Assembly: GCA_949283785.1 (NCBI GenBank) | Contig: CASDTR010000069.1 | Location: 22,897 to 86,896, forward strand | Direction of reading: 5' to 3' | Length of the DNA: 64,000 bases | From: an uncultured Oscillospiraceae bacterium | GTDB lineage: Bacteria > Bacillota > Clostridia > Oscillospirales > Acutalibacteraceae | Part shown: one piece after another, positions 39,224-48,648 of the stretch | Numbering within the stretch: position 1 is the first letter of the stretch | Layout: every line of letters begins with the position of its first letter | Notes under the pieces: generated by a model | The model's database searches: none | What the model was told of the DNA's origin: nothing | Seen by the model: the letters and a program-made list of their open reading frames with translations, nothing else | Made by a program: the position numbers and the translations under genes

Positions 39224-40234
39224 ATGGCTGCGAAAAAAGGGAAAAAAGGTAAAATAGTTGCTCTTATACTGATTTTTCTTGTTGTGGTTGTTTTAGCTTC
39301 GGCTTTTGTTTTTGTTAAGGGTAAGCTTAATATGATTCAATATGACGACGGAAAAAAGGATTACGATGTTTCAATAGAAGCAGGGGACGAGGATGAGATT
39401 GATCTCGACCTGTCAGGACTCGATGAAGTTGATCCTCAAGGCATTCCCAGCGGAGAAGTATACAAAGATGAAAATGTCCTTAATGTTTTGATTTTGGGAA
39501 CCGACGAAAGAACAAAAGACTTTTCTGATAATGCTCGTTCCGACAGTATGATCCTTTTGAGCATCAATAAAAAGGAACACACGGTAAAGCTTGTAAGTCT
39601 TGAGCGCGGAATGGGAGTTCCGATTTTGGAAGGTCCGTATAAGGGACAGTACGATTGGCTTACTCATTGCTTCCGTTACGGAGGAGCGGATCTTGTTATG
39701 GAAGAGGTCCGTGAGTGTTTCAAGGTTGATGTCGATCACTTTGTGCGGGTTAATTTTACCAGTGTTAAATACATAGTTGATCTTATCGGAGGAATTGACG
39801 TTAACATTACCGCCGCCGAAGCCGAACATCTTAATCTTACTCCGGGAAGAAATTTCACTGCCGGTGTAAATCATTTTAACGGAGAAGTAGCGCTGGCTTA
39901 TGCAAGGCTTCGTTCAATAGACAGTGACTGGCAAAGGGTAAAACGTCAGCAGTCTGTTATTCAGGCCTGTGCCGATAAAGTGAAGAATTCCAATATTTCG
40001 ACGCTTAACAATCTTCTTAATCAGATTCTCCCCATGATTCAGACGAATTTTACGCAGGGAGAGATTGCAAAGCTTATGTTTATAGCTCCGGATTTTCTCG
40101 GAGTTGAGTTTGAACGCATGACCATTCCGGAGCAGGGAACCTACGGCGGTATGACAGGTATGGGCGGAAGGAAAATGTTTGCTCCCGACTTTGCCGAAAA
40201 TGCCAGAATACTGAGAGAATTCCTTTACGACTGA
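39224..40234 (+). CDS. LytR-CpsA-Psr family glycopolymer ligase
   Basis: 336 residues. A basic N-terminus and one membrane helix (about 12-30) are followed by an extracellular LCP domain: NVLILGTDERTKDFSDNARSDSMILLSINKKEHTVKLVSLERGMGVPI, then INAAYRYGG-like LTHCFRYGGADLVMEEV, VDLIGGIDVNI, and ALAYARLRSIDSDWQRVKRQQSVIQACADKV with the conserved Arg/Asp. LCP enzymes move the finished polymer from its lipid carrier to peptidoglycan. Own promoter (39134) and terminator (40271); it closes the polysaccharide region. Confidence 0.92.
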   Translation: MAAKKGKKGKIVALILIFLVVVVLASAFVFVKGKLNMIQYDDGKKDYDVSIEAGDEDEIDLDLSGLDEVDPQGIPSGEVYKDENVLNVLILGTDERTKDFSDNARSDSMILLSINKKEHTVKLVSLERGMGVPILEGPYKGQYDWLTHCFRYGGADLVMEEVRECFKVDVDHFVRVNFTSVKYIVDLIGGIDVNITAAEAEHLNLTPGRNFTAGVNHFNGEVALAYARLRSIDSDWQRVKRQQSVIQACADKVKNSNISTLNNLLNQILPMIQTNFTQGEIAKLMFIAPDFLGVEFERMTIPEQGTYGGMTGMGGRKMFAPDFAENARILREFLYD

Positions 40235-40270
40235 GTTGTCATAAGGTCAAGAGATTTGCAAATAAATATA

Positions 40271-40308
40271 GTCCTTTCGATGCCTTTGGGCATTGGAAGG
40301 GCTTTTTT
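40271..40308 (+). terminator. LCP gene terminator
   Basis: GTCCTTTCGATGCC pairs with GGCATTGGAAGGGC over 14 positions (some G-U) around TTTG, followed by TTTTTT. Confidence 0.85.
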
Positions 40309-40468
40309 GTCCACAATCCACGGGAAGATGCTTGATAAAAATATCAAAAGGGTAAATTACGCATGTTTACAAACTAATTTGACATAAAACATTATAATAT
40401 TTTTTCTGAAACATTGAATAAATAAACAAAAAATGATAAAATAATCAGATATGAAAAGGGGTGTATTG

Positions 40469-42514
40469 ATGAGAAGAAGCAAATGGAAAATAGCGCAGTA
40501 CAGTAAGGAAAAAGCGGCTATGGCGGCAGAACGCTTTGAACTTGATCCCCTTGCGGCGCTTCTGACAGTTTCAAGGGGTGTTGATACTCCTGAAGCTATT
40601 GAGGAGTTTTTCTCATCGGATATAATCCTTTCCGATCCTTTTCTGTACGCCGATATGGAAAAAGCCGTTGACAGAATAAATCTTGCCATTGATAACTTTG
40701 AGCGTATAGCCGTTTACGGCGACTATGACGCAGACGGAGTTACAGCTACGGCTCTGCTTTACTCTTATTTGCAGGCAAGGGGAGCGGACGTAATCTGTTA
40801 TATCCCCGACCGTGAAGAGGACGGCTACGGTTTAAACACGGAAGCGATAAAGGAGCTTTATGATAAAGAGGTAAAGCTTATCGTAACAGTTGATAACGGG
40901 GTAAGTGCGCTGGAGGAAGCCGAATATATATCAAAACTCGGAATGGATCTTGTGGTAACGGACCACCATCAGCCGGGAGAATATCTTCCGAAAGCCGTTG
41001 CGGTTGTAGACCCTCACAGAGAGGACTGTCAGGGAGAGTGCAAATGTCTTGCGGGAGTTGGAGTTGCCTTTAAGCTGGCGACAGCCCTTGAAGATGAGGG
41101 GCCTGAGGCGCTTATCGATGAATACGCCGATATTGTGGCCCTAGGCACCGTGGCGGACGTAGTACCCCTTACGGGCGAAAACAGAATGATAGTGAAGTAT
41201 GGCCTTAAAATGATTAATGCGTCTCCGCGGCCGGGAATAGCGGCGCTTTTAAACGCAGCTGGCTGCGGCGGCAAAGCAGTTGATTCTACGACGATAGCTT
41301 TTGCCCTAGCACCGAGGATAAACGCCGCAGGCAGAATGGGAAGCGCTGGCAGAGCTTTAAGTCTTCTTCTGAGCGAGGATGAGGAGCTCGGCGAAGAAAT
41401 TGCAGGAGAAATCAGTCTCGCCAATGAGGAAAGACAGAAAACCGAACAGAATATACTTTCCGAAGCTTTGAGTATAATAGAGAAAAGCCCGTCAAAGAAA
41501 TATTCAAAGGTCATTGTGGTAAACGGCGAGAATTGGCACTGCGGGGTCATAGGAATAGTGGCGGCGAGAATTACAAGGCAGTACGGAAAGCCCTGTTTTG
41601 TAATAAGCGTCGATTCACACACGGGAGAGGCAAAGGGCTCCGGAAGAAGCATTGAAGGCTTTTCCTTATACGACGCTCTTGCCGACTGTTCTGAGCTTTT
41701 TACAAAATTCGGAGGCCACACCTTGGCGGCGGGCCTCTCAATGAGCAGAGAAAATATAGATGAATTTGAAAGACGCATAAATGCATATGCGGCAAGCTTT
41801 TCGAATATTTTCCCGACTTTGGTGCTTTCCTGCCGTCTTAACCCCTCTTACATAACTCCTTCAATCCTTCCCGTTATAGAGAGCATAGAGCCTTTCGGAG
41901 CGGAAAATCCGAAGCCGGTTTTCGGCCTTTTTAAAATGACCGTGGACAGGGTAGAGGGAATGGGCGGAGGCAAGCATCTGCGCCTTACCGCTCACAGGGG
42001 AAACGGCAGCGTTACCGCCGTAAAGTTCGGCGTTTCTCCCGAGGAGTTCGGATTTATCCCCGGCGACGTAATAGATCTTGCCGTTACCGTTGAGGGCAAT
42101 ATTTATAAAGGGGAAAAGAGGGTGAGCGTGCGCCTTGCAGAGGCTAGGCCGTCCGACGAGGACGAAGAAGAGTTTTTCTCTTCAGTTGAGCTACATGAGA
42201 AATGGCAGAGGGGAGAAATCCTTAACGACGATGAAAAGGAAAGGGCATGTCCCGTAAGAAACGATATAGCCGCTGTCTTTAAATGCGTAATCGCAAATTC
42301 GGGCTGGCGTCTCCCCGTAGAATTTTTAAGCTGGCGGCTTAAGAGATATTCTCTTGATTACTGTAAAACGGCGGTTGCTTTGGAAGTTCTCTGCGAAATG
42401 GGCATACTGAAAAGGAACGGCTCTTTTATAGAAATACACGATCCGTCCACAAAAGTAGACCTTGCAAATTCCGAAATACTTAAATCGCTGAAAAGGGGTG
42501 AGGCAAATGGATAA
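40469..42514 (+). CDS. recJ: Single-stranded-DNA-specific exonuclease RecJ
   Basis: 681 residues. DHH domain motifs RIAVYGDYDADGVTATALLYSYL (about 73-95) and DLVVTDHHQPG (about 155-165) bind the two metals. The DHHA1 domain has KFGGHTLAAGLSM (about 420-432), and an OB-like C-terminal region follows. RecJ degrades single strands 5' to 3' in recombination and repair. The C-terminal 100 residues (about 580 onward) form an extension common in clostridial RecJ. Start at 40469 follows AAGGGGTG; ATG 40451 is also possible. It overlaps rel by 8 bases. Confidence 0.92.
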   Translation: MRRSKWKIAQYSKEKAAMAAERFELDPLAALLTVSRGVDTPEAIEEFFSSDIILSDPFLYADMEKAVDRINLAIDNFERIAVYGDYDADGVTATALLYSYLQARGADVICYIPDREEDGYGLNTEAIKELYDKEVKLIVTVDNGVSALEEAEYISKLGMDLVVTDHHQPGEYLPKAVAVVDPHREDCQGECKCLAGVGVAFKLATALEDEGPEALIDEYADIVALGTVADVVPLTGENRMIVKYGLKMINASPRPGIAALLNAAGCGGKAVDSTTIAFALAPRINAAGRMGSAGRALSLLLSEDEELGEEIAGEISLANEERQKTEQNILSEALSIIEKSPSKKYSKVIVVNGENWHCGVIGIVAARITRQYGKPCFVISVDSHTGEAKGSGRSIEGFSLYDALADCSELFTKFGGHTLAAGLSMSRENIDEFERRINAYAASFSNIFPTLVLSCRLNPSYITPSILPVIESIEPFGAENPKPVFGLFKMTVDRVEGMGGGKHLRLTAHRGNGSVTAVKFGVSPEEFGFIPGDVIDLAVTVEGNIYKGEKRVSVRLAEARPSDEDEEEFFSSVELHEKWQRGEILNDDEKERACPVRNDIAAVFKCVIANSGWRLPVEFLSWRLKRYSLDYCKTAVALEVLCEMGILKRNGSFIEIHDPSTKVDLANSEILKSLKRGEANG

Positions 42515-44687
42515 AACACCGAAAGAATATTATGACGAACTGCGTCAGCTTCTTGTGACGATATTTTCTGACGAGGATGTTGAGCAAATTGACAAAGCCT
42601 TTAACGTAGCTAACAGGGCTCACGAAGGACAGCTTCGCTGTTCAGGTCAGCCATATGTCATCCATCCGATTTTAGTTGCGAAAATCGTGGCTGAACTGGG
42701 AATGGATAAAGAGTCGATCATATCGGCACTCCTTCACGACGGTGTAGAGGACACCGATTTGACTCTTGAAGACGTAACGGCAAAATTCGGAAAATCCGTA
42801 GCCGCTCTTGTTGACGGCGTTACAAAGCTCGGAAAAGTACCCCTTTCCACAAGGGAAGAGGTGCAGGCGGAGAACGTAAGAAAAATGCTCCTTGCCATGT
42901 CTGAGGATATAAGGGTAATAATCATAAAGCTTGCTGACAGACTTCACAACATGCGTACTCTTCAGTATATGCCTCCTCAGAAGCAGAGAGACATAGCTCT
43001 TGAAACCCTCGAAATATATGCGCCTATAGCACACCGCTTGGGAATCAGAGCGGTGAAGGAGGAGCTCGAGGATCTTGCGATAAAGCACCTCGATCCTGTA
43101 GGATATTCGGAAATTGAAAAGTCCCTGGAGATCAGGGGTAAGTCCCGCAGGGATTACCTTGATGAGATCAAAGGGAGAATAGAAGAAAGGGTCTGCAAGT
43201 CCGTTAAGGATGCCCATATTGACGGCAGAGTCAAGAGTATACACGGCATATACAGAAAGATGTATATGCAGAATAAAAATTTTGACGAGATTTACGACGT
43301 TTACGCCATAAGAATAATCGTAGATACGGTCATAGACTGCTATAACTGCCTCGGAATAATCCACGATATGTTCCGTCCCATTCCGGGAAGGTTCAAGGAT
43401 TACATTTCGACGCCGAAAGCCAACATGTATCAGTCCCTCCATACAACGGTTATCGGAAAAGAAGGCATTCCCTTTGAGGTCCAGATAAGGACATGGGAGA
43501 TGCACTATACGGCCGAATACGGAATCGCCGCACACTGGAAATATAAGCTGGGCATTTCGGGAACGCAGAAATTCGAGGAGCGTCTTTCGTGGATACGTCA
43601 GCTTCTTGAAAGTCAGAAGGACACTGAGGACGTTGAGGAAATAGTCCGTACAATAAAGAGTGACCTCGTACCCGAGGAGGTTTTTGTATTCACTCCCAAG
43701 GGCGACGTTATAAGTCTGCCTACGGGTGCAACGGTAATAGATTTTGCCTATGCAATCCACTCTGCCGTAGGTAACAGAATGATAGGCGCTAAGGTGGACG
43801 GCAGGATCGTGCCCATTGACTATAAGGTCAAAACGGGAGAGATCGTTGAAGTGCTCACCTCCTCACAGCAGGGCAAGGGGCCGAGCCGCGACTGGCTTAA
43901 AATCGTAAAGACAAGTGAAGCTAAAAACAAAATCAGGTCATGGTTTAAGAAAGAGAAGCGTGAGGAAAATATCGTTGAAGGCAAAGCGGAGCTGGAAAGG
44001 GAGTTTAAGCGCAATTTTATACGCCTTTACGACCAAGAACTTCAGTCATTCCTTATAAAACTGGCTGAAAGACAGCACTGTGCCACCCTTGACGATTTTT
44101 ATGCCGCTATCGGATACGGAGGAATTTCCGTTATCCGCATGATGCCTCATATTAAAGAGGAATATAATAAAATTCTTAAAGCAAAACAGGATTCTCAGGT
44201 TAAAATAGTTCCGGAAAAGAAAAAGAAGAGCAGCAACGGAGTGATCGTTGAGGGCATAGACAACTGCCTTGTTAAATTCTCAAAGTGCTGCAACCCTCTT
44301 CCGGGAGACGAGATAATCGGCTTTATTACAAGAGGACACGGCGTATCAATCCATAACAGGAACTGTACCAACGTGCCACGCGATATAGCTGCGGCTGCGG
44401 AGCCCGACAGATGGATACCCGCTTACTGGAGCAACACTGTCAAGGAGGAGTTTAAAGCGACGCTCCTTGCCACCTGTATTGACAGAGTGGGACTTATCGC
44501 CGATGTTTCGGGTCAGCTTGCAAACATGCACGTTATGATCCATTCTCTTTCAACAAGAGAGTTAAAAGACGGCAGATGCACACTGCTGATGACCATAACG
44601 GTAAACGGTGTGGAGCATCTTAACTCAGTTATAGGCAGACTGAATAAAATTAACGGCATGCTGTCCGTGGAAAGGTCCGGAATGTAA
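42507..44687 (+). CDS. rel: Bifunctional (p)ppGpp synthetase/hydrolase, Rel
   Basis: 726 residues, full length. The HD hydrolase domain shows HDGVEDTDLTLEDV (about 69-82) and LADRLHNMRTL. The synthetase domain follows (IHGIYRKMYMQNKNFDEIYDVYAIRIIVD, YISTPKANMYQSLHTTVIG, EVQIRTWEMHYTAEYGIAAHWKYK). Then TGS (FVFTPKGDVISLPTGATVIDFAYAIH), the zinc-finger region (CCNPLPGDEIIGFITRGHGVSIHNRNC) and a C-terminal ACT domain. It makes and degrades the stringent-response alarmone at the ribosome. HD motif intact, so both activities are likely. Confidence 0.95.
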   Translation: MDKTPKEYYDELRQLLVTIFSDEDVEQIDKAFNVANRAHEGQLRCSGQPYVIHPILVAKIVAELGMDKESIISALLHDGVEDTDLTLEDVTAKFGKSVAALVDGVTKLGKVPLSTREEVQAENVRKMLLAMSEDIRVIIIKLADRLHNMRTLQYMPPQKQRDIALETLEIYAPIAHRLGIRAVKEELEDLAIKHLDPVGYSEIEKSLEIRGKSRRDYLDEIKGRIEERVCKSVKDAHIDGRVKSIHGIYRKMYMQNKNFDEIYDVYAIRIIVDTVIDCYNCLGIIHDMFRPIPGRFKDYISTPKANMYQSLHTTVIGKEGIPFEVQIRTWEMHYTAEYGIAAHWKYKLGISGTQKFEERLSWIRQLLESQKDTEDVEEIVRTIKSDLVPEEVFVFTPKGDVISLPTGATVIDFAYAIHSAVGNRMIGAKVDGRIVPIDYKVKTGEIVEVLTSSQQGKGPSRDWLKIVKTSEAKNKIRSWFKKEKREENIVEGKAELEREFKRNFIRLYDQELQSFLIKLAERQHCATLDDFYAAIGYGGISVIRMMPHIKEEYNKILKAKQDSQVKIVPEKKKKSSNGVIVEGIDNCLVKFSKCCNPLPGDEIIGFITRGHGVSIHNRNCTNVPRDIAAAAEPDRWIPAYWSNTVKEEFKATLLATCIDRVGLIADVSGQLANMHVMIHSLSTRELKDGRCTLLMTITVNGVEHLNSVIGRLNKINGMLSVERSGM

Positions 44688-44688
44688 A

Positions 44689-45147
44689 ATGAAAGCAGTT
44701 ATTCAGCGAGTAAAAAGAGCAGAAGTTGCCGTTGAGGGGAAAATAACGGGAAGTATTGAAAAAGGATATCTTGTGCTTCTCGGCGTAATGGACGGAGATA
44801 CTGAGGCTGAGGCCGATTTAATGGCGCAGAAGCTCACAAAGCTCCGTGTTTTCAGCGATGAGGAAGGCAGGATGAACCGTTCGGTGATGGACCTAGGCGG
44901 CGGAATACTTGTGGTGTCCCAGTTTACCCTGTGCGCCGATTGCCGTAAAGGAAACCGCCCTTCCTTTACCGCCTCGGCGCCTGTTGATACGGCGGTGAGC
45001 CTTTATGAAAGGTTTACTCAGAATCTTAAAGATTTAGGTGTAGAAAAGGTTGAGACAGGTGTTTTCGGCGCAGATATGGATGTCTCACTTGTCAACGACG
45101 GGCCTGTTACAATAATCTATGATACTCAGGAGTGGAAAAAGCAATGA
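44689..45147 (+). CDS. dtd: D-aminoacyl-tRNA deacylase
   Basis: 152 residues, the usual DTD length. MKAVIQRVKRAEVAVEG, VLLGVMDGDTEAEADLMAQKLTKLRVFSDEEGRMNRSV, GGILVVSQFTLCADCRKGNRPSFTASAP (SQxTLxA motif) and TGVFGADMDVSLVNDGPVTIIYDT with the GPVT cross-subunit motif are all present. The homodimer removes D-amino acids (and Gly) wrongly loaded on tRNA. It starts 1 base after rel stops, and ends overlapping the next gene by 4 bases. Confidence 0.95.
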   Translation: MKAVIQRVKRAEVAVEGKITGSIEKGYLVLLGVMDGDTEAEADLMAQKLTKLRVFSDEEGRMNRSVMDLGGGILVVSQFTLCADCRKGNRPSFTASAPVDTAVSLYERFTQNLKDLGVEKVETGVFGADMDVSLVNDGPVTIIYDTQEWKKQ

Positions 45148-45776
45148 AAATATATACTCTTCCCATAGGTCCTTTGCAGGCCAACTGTTATGTGCTTGTG
45201 GATGAAACCACGGGTAAGGCGGCGGTGTTTGATCCGGGCGGATATAACGATCGCCTTGCAGCACTGGTTGAAAACGAGGAAATCGAAAGCGTAGATTATA
45301 TTTTCCTCACTCACGGTCATTTTGACCATCTTCTGGGCGTATGGGCGTTAAAGGAAAAGACGGGAGCGAAGGTTGCCGTTCACGAGCTTGACGCAATGTG
45401 CCTTGAAAGCACGGATTACAGCCTCCTGCCGACAGAAGGATACGGAGAGCAGACCTTTACAAAGGCCGACATAATCCTTCATGAGGGCGACACAATAGAG
45501 CTGGGCAGCCTTGAAATCAAAGTGATGCATACCCCGGGACATTCCCCCGGAAGCGTATGCTATATATGCGGCGACGCAATGTTCTCAGGGGACACCCTGT
45601 TCTGCCGCACCATAGGAAGAACCGACCTTGAGGGAGGTAACCCCGCGGATATGGACGCTTCCTGTCACAGGCTGGCAGCTTTGGAAAAGGATTATACGGT
45701 TTTTCCGGGTCATAACCGTTCTACGACGCTCAGTGAGGAAAAAATTAAAAACCGCTATTTGAGAAAGATAAAATAA
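45144..45776 (+). CDS. Metallo-beta-lactamase-fold hydrolase, glyoxalase II-like
   Basis: 210 residues. The metal motif FLTHGHFDHLLGVWALK (HxHxDH) at about 54-70, MHTPGHSPGSVCYIC, MFSGDTLFCRTIGRTDLEGG and FPGHNRSTTLSEEK give the complete ligand set of the glyoxalase II subfamily. Such short proteins (about 210 residues) hydrolyse thioesters or are uncharacterised; the substrate here is unknown. The rel-dtd-MBL-hemZ order is common in Clostridia. Start at 45144 overlaps dtd by ATGA, with AGGAG upstream. Confidence 0.88.
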   Translation: MKIYTLPIGPLQANCYVLVDETTGKAAVFDPGGYNDRLAALVENEEIESVDYIFLTHGHFDHLLGVWALKEKTGAKVAVHELDAMCLESTDYSLLPTEGYGEQTFTKADIILHEGDTIELGSLEIKVMHTPGHSPGSVCYICGDAMFSGDTLFCRTIGRTDLEGGNPADMDASCHRLAALEKDYTVFPGHNRSTTLSEEKIKNRYLRKIK

Positions 45777-45845
45777 GAAGAGCTGCGGAGCTGTTAGCTT
45801 TTTCACGACGATGAATTTTAAAAATTAGTTTTTACGGAGAACAAG

Positions 45846-47291
45846 ATGATTATTTTTGTTGACGGACATAAATTCCATTATGAAACTGAAAATCTTTGCA
45901 GGGTGTTTTTCCCCTTTGACAATATAAAAATCCTCCGTGAAAGCTGCGACTGGCAAATTTATACGGGAGAAAAGGTTACGGCGCAGGAGTATACAATCAC
46001 GGTTTCGGCCAGATTTTCCGATTATGCCAAAACTCTTACGGTCTCTCTCGGGCTTCAAGTCTCGGAAAGTGACCGTGAGCTTAAAATGGCCACTCTGCTC
46101 TATACCCTTCTTACCGAATATACGGGCTATACTCCAAAATGGGGACTGCTTACGGGTGTGAGACCCTCGAAGCTTATGAATTCCCTTATTGAAAAGGACG
46201 GGGAGGAAAAGGCCAAAGAGTATTTTAGGGATTCTCTGCTTGTGAGCGAGGATAAAACCCTTCTTGCGGCCACCGTCGCCGAGGCGGAAAAGGAAATTAT
46301 GGCCCGTTCAAAGCCCAATTCCTTCAGTCTCTATGTTTCGGTGCCCTTTTGTCCCACAAGGTGCAGCTACTGCTCCTTCGTCTCCCATTCGGTGAAAGCG
46401 GCGGCAAAGCTTATTCCCGAATACACCGAGCTTCTTTGCAGGGAGCTGAGGATTTTCGGAAAGACGGCGAAGGACCTCGGCTTGAGGCTTGAAACCGTCT
46501 ATTACGGGGGAGGCACACCTACAACGCTTTCGGCGCAGCAGCTGAAAACGGTGGGTGAGACCATAGAAAACTCCTTTGATTTATCCTCGGTTTCGGAGTA
46601 TACCGTTGAAGCGGGAAGGCCCGATACCGTAACCGAAGAAAAATTAAGGGTTCTCAAAGATCTCGGAGTTTCGCGAATAAGCATAAATCCCCAGACCTTT
46701 GAAGAGCATGTGCTTAAAAAAATCGGCAGATGCCATACGGGAGCCCGGACCGAGGAAGCCTTTTTACTTGCGAAAAAAATCGGTTTTGACAATATAAACA
46801 TGGATATTATAGCAGGACTTCCCGATGACACCGTCGAGGGTTTTTTCAGAACACTTGAGAAGGTGGTTTCCCTTGACCCCGAGGAAGTCACTGTTCACAC
46901 TTTGGCACTTAAGCGCTCTTCCGAAATAGTAACGGGAGGGGAATTAATAAAAACAGGCAATATGGTAGCTCAGATGCTTGACGGCGCTCAAAAGGAGCTT
47001 TCCGTCAAATATAAGCCGTACTACATGTACCGCCAGAGCAGATGTCTCGGGAATCTCGAAAATGTCGGCTGGTGCAAGGAAGGATTTGAAGGGCTCTACA
47101 ATATCTACATGATGGAGGAGTGCCACACTATTTTTGCGGCGGGAGCGGGAGCCGTTACAAAGCTTAAAGAGCCGAGAGGCAAATATATTGAGCGCATTTT
47201 TAATTATAAATATCCTTTTGAATACAACTCTCGTTTTGACGAGCTCATGAAGAGAAAAAAACGCATAAAAGCTTTTTACGATACATATTAA
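45846..47291 (+). CDS. hemZ: HemZ, coproporphyrinogen III dehydrogenase-like radical SAM protein
   Basis: 481 residues. About 165 residues of N-terminal HemZ-specific region precede the radical SAM motif PFCPTRCSYCSF (CxxxCxxC) at about 168-179. YYGGGTPTTLSAQQL, VEAGRPDTVTEEKL and NMDIIAGLPDDT then follow as in HemN-type enzymes, and the C-terminal domain has PYYMYRQSRCLGNLENVGWCKEG, typical of HemZ. HemZ is annotated as an oxygen-independent coproporphyrinogen dehydrogenase; whether heme is made here cannot be judged. GGAGAACAAG precedes the start. Confidence 0.9.
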   Translation: MIIFVDGHKFHYETENLCRVFFPFDNIKILRESCDWQIYTGEKVTAQEYTITVSARFSDYAKTLTVSLGLQVSESDRELKMATLLYTLLTEYTGYTPKWGLLTGVRPSKLMNSLIEKDGEEKAKEYFRDSLLVSEDKTLLAATVAEAEKEIMARSKPNSFSLYVSVPFCPTRCSYCSFVSHSVKAAAKLIPEYTELLCRELRIFGKTAKDLGLRLETVYYGGGTPTTLSAQQLKTVGETIENSFDLSSVSEYTVEAGRPDTVTEEKLRVLKDLGVSRISINPQTFEEHVLKKIGRCHTGARTEEAFLLAKKIGFDNINMDIIAGLPDDTVEGFFRTLEKVVSLDPEEVTVHTLALKRSSEIVTGGELIKTGNMVAQMLDGAQKELSVKYKPYYMYRQSRCLGNLENVGWCKEGFEGLYNIYMMEECHTIFAAGAGAVTKLKEPRGKYIERIFNYKYPFEYNSRFDELMKRKKRIKAFYDTY

Positions 47292-47328
47292 TCCTTTAGT
47301 GACAAGCCGCCCGAAAGGAGGTTTTTAA

Positions 47329-48237
47329 GTGGTTTATTCTTTTGAGAATTTAAACAGAGCCGTTGCCGAATGTCCTGAAAAAATAGTGGAGCGGGCTGAG
47401 AGCAAATACGACGAAAACCTTTTAAAGGTGTGCGGAAAAATTGTCTCGCAGGACATCGAAACGGTGTTTCTTGCAGGCCCCAGCGCATCCGGCAAGACCA
47501 CAACAGCCGCCAGACTGTGTCAGGATTTAGAGGAAAACGGGAAGAGATGCATAACTGTATCCCTTGATGATTTTTACCGTGTCAAGGGGGATTATCCGCT
47601 TTTGCCGAACGGCGCTCCCGATTATGAAACGGTTCACGCTCTTGATCTGCCTCTTTTTAAAAGCTGTTTTAAAGAGCTGCACGAAAGGGGAGAATCCGAC
47701 TTTCCGATTTTTGATTTTAAAATCGGCACCCGAAGCGAAGAGGTCAGGACAATAGATTATTCCTCCTACGATGTTATGATTATAGAGGGACTTCACGCTC
47801 TTAATCCCCTTATCACGGAATTGCTTCCCGAAGGGGACCGCCTGAGAATTTTCATAAATCTTACAGGCGGCTTTGCGGACGAAAGCGGAAACGAGCTCCT
47901 TTCAGGCTGGCATTTAAGATTTATCAGGAGGCTTATAAGGGATTATCACCACCGCAACAGCGGAGCGGCGAACACGTTTAGGCTTTGGGATATGGTGGTG
48001 GACGGAGAGAAGAAATATCTTTTCCCATTTGAAGGAAACCGTGACATTGCCATAAATTCCATTCACGAATATGAGCCTTGCCTGTTTGCGGGGGAGGCGC
48101 GCGAAATCCTTTCGGAATTGCCGAAAAGTGATTCGCACTTTAAAATCAGCAGGGATTTGATCGGGCGTCTCGAACTTTTCGAGAGCCTTGATGAAGATAT
48201 GGTACCCGAAAGCTCAATGCTCAGGGAATTTTTGTAA
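47329..48237 (+). CDS. Uridine kinase / phosphoribulokinase-type nucleoside kinase
   Basis: 302 residues from GTG, 6 bases after AAGGAGG. Walker A is VFLAGPSASGKTTTAARL (about 45-62), followed by TVSLDDFYRVKGDYPLLPNGAPDYETVHALDL, which carries the nucleoside-binding Asp-Asp, and VMIIEGLHALNP (Walker B-like). The P-loop is preceded by about 40 extra residues compared with Udk, and no threonyl-tRNA-synthetase-type TGS domain is present. It probably phosphorylates uridine or a related nucleoside with ATP/GTP. Follows hemZ after 37 bases. Confidence 0.85.
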   Translation: MVYSFENLNRAVAECPEKIVERAESKYDENLLKVCGKIVSQDIETVFLAGPSASGKTTTAARLCQDLEENGKRCITVSLDDFYRVKGDYPLLPNGAPDYETVHALDLPLFKSCFKELHERGESDFPIFDFKIGTRSEEVRTIDYSSYDVMIIEGLHALNPLITELLPEGDRLRIFINLTGGFADESGNELLSGWHLRFIRRLIRDYHHRNSGAANTFRLWDMVVDGEKKYLFPFEGNRDIAINSIHEYEPCLFAGEAREILSELPKSDSHFKISRDLIGRLELFESLDEDMVPESSMLREFL

Positions 48238-48255
48238 AGCTAAGGAGATTTAAAA

Positions 48256-48594
48256 ATGAGCACTTTTGATGATTTTATTCAGACCGCTAAAAACGCCGCA
48301 GCAACGGTGGGCAGAAAGGCAACTACAGCAATTAACAGCGCGGAGATTCAGAACAAAAGGAACCGCGCGTTGGAGAATATCGGCAGGCTTTACTACGATA
48401 CCTGCAAAAACGGTGTCGATCATACCGAGGAAATAAGCTTGCTCGTTGAAAGCGTGGATAATTATACCGACGCGCTGGAGAAAATCAGCAATGAGGAAAA
48501 CAGCCTTAAAAACGAGGTCGAGTGCAAGGTGTGCGGAAAGATAAACAGTGCAAATGCCAATTTCTGCTCAAACTGCTCAGCAAAGCTTAAATAA
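48256..48594 (+). CDS. Zinc-ribbon protein
   Basis: 112 residues. An N-terminal helical part (FIQTAKNAAATVGRKATTAINSAEIQNKRNRALENIGRLYYD) resembles small coiled adaptor proteins. It ends in a zinc ribbon C-x2-C...C-x2-C (CKVCGKINSANANFCSNCSAKL, about 92-112). Function unknown; widespread in Clostridia. GGAG lies 10 bases upstream of the start, and the gene is 18 bases after the kinase. Confidence 0.8.
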   Translation: MSTFDDFIQTAKNAAATVGRKATTAINSAEIQNKRNRALENIGRLYYDTCKNGVDHTEEISLLVESVDNYTDALEKISNEENSLKNEVECKVCGKINSANANFCSNCSAKLK

Positions 48595-48648
48595 GAAAAC
48601 TGAGGACAGATAAATAGGAGGATGTCAAAAAACAGCAATTCAGATTGA

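Noticed and set aside
42672-43760. 362-codon minus-strand frame within rel
   Set aside because: Lies wholly antisense to conserved HD and synthetase domains; no start signal.
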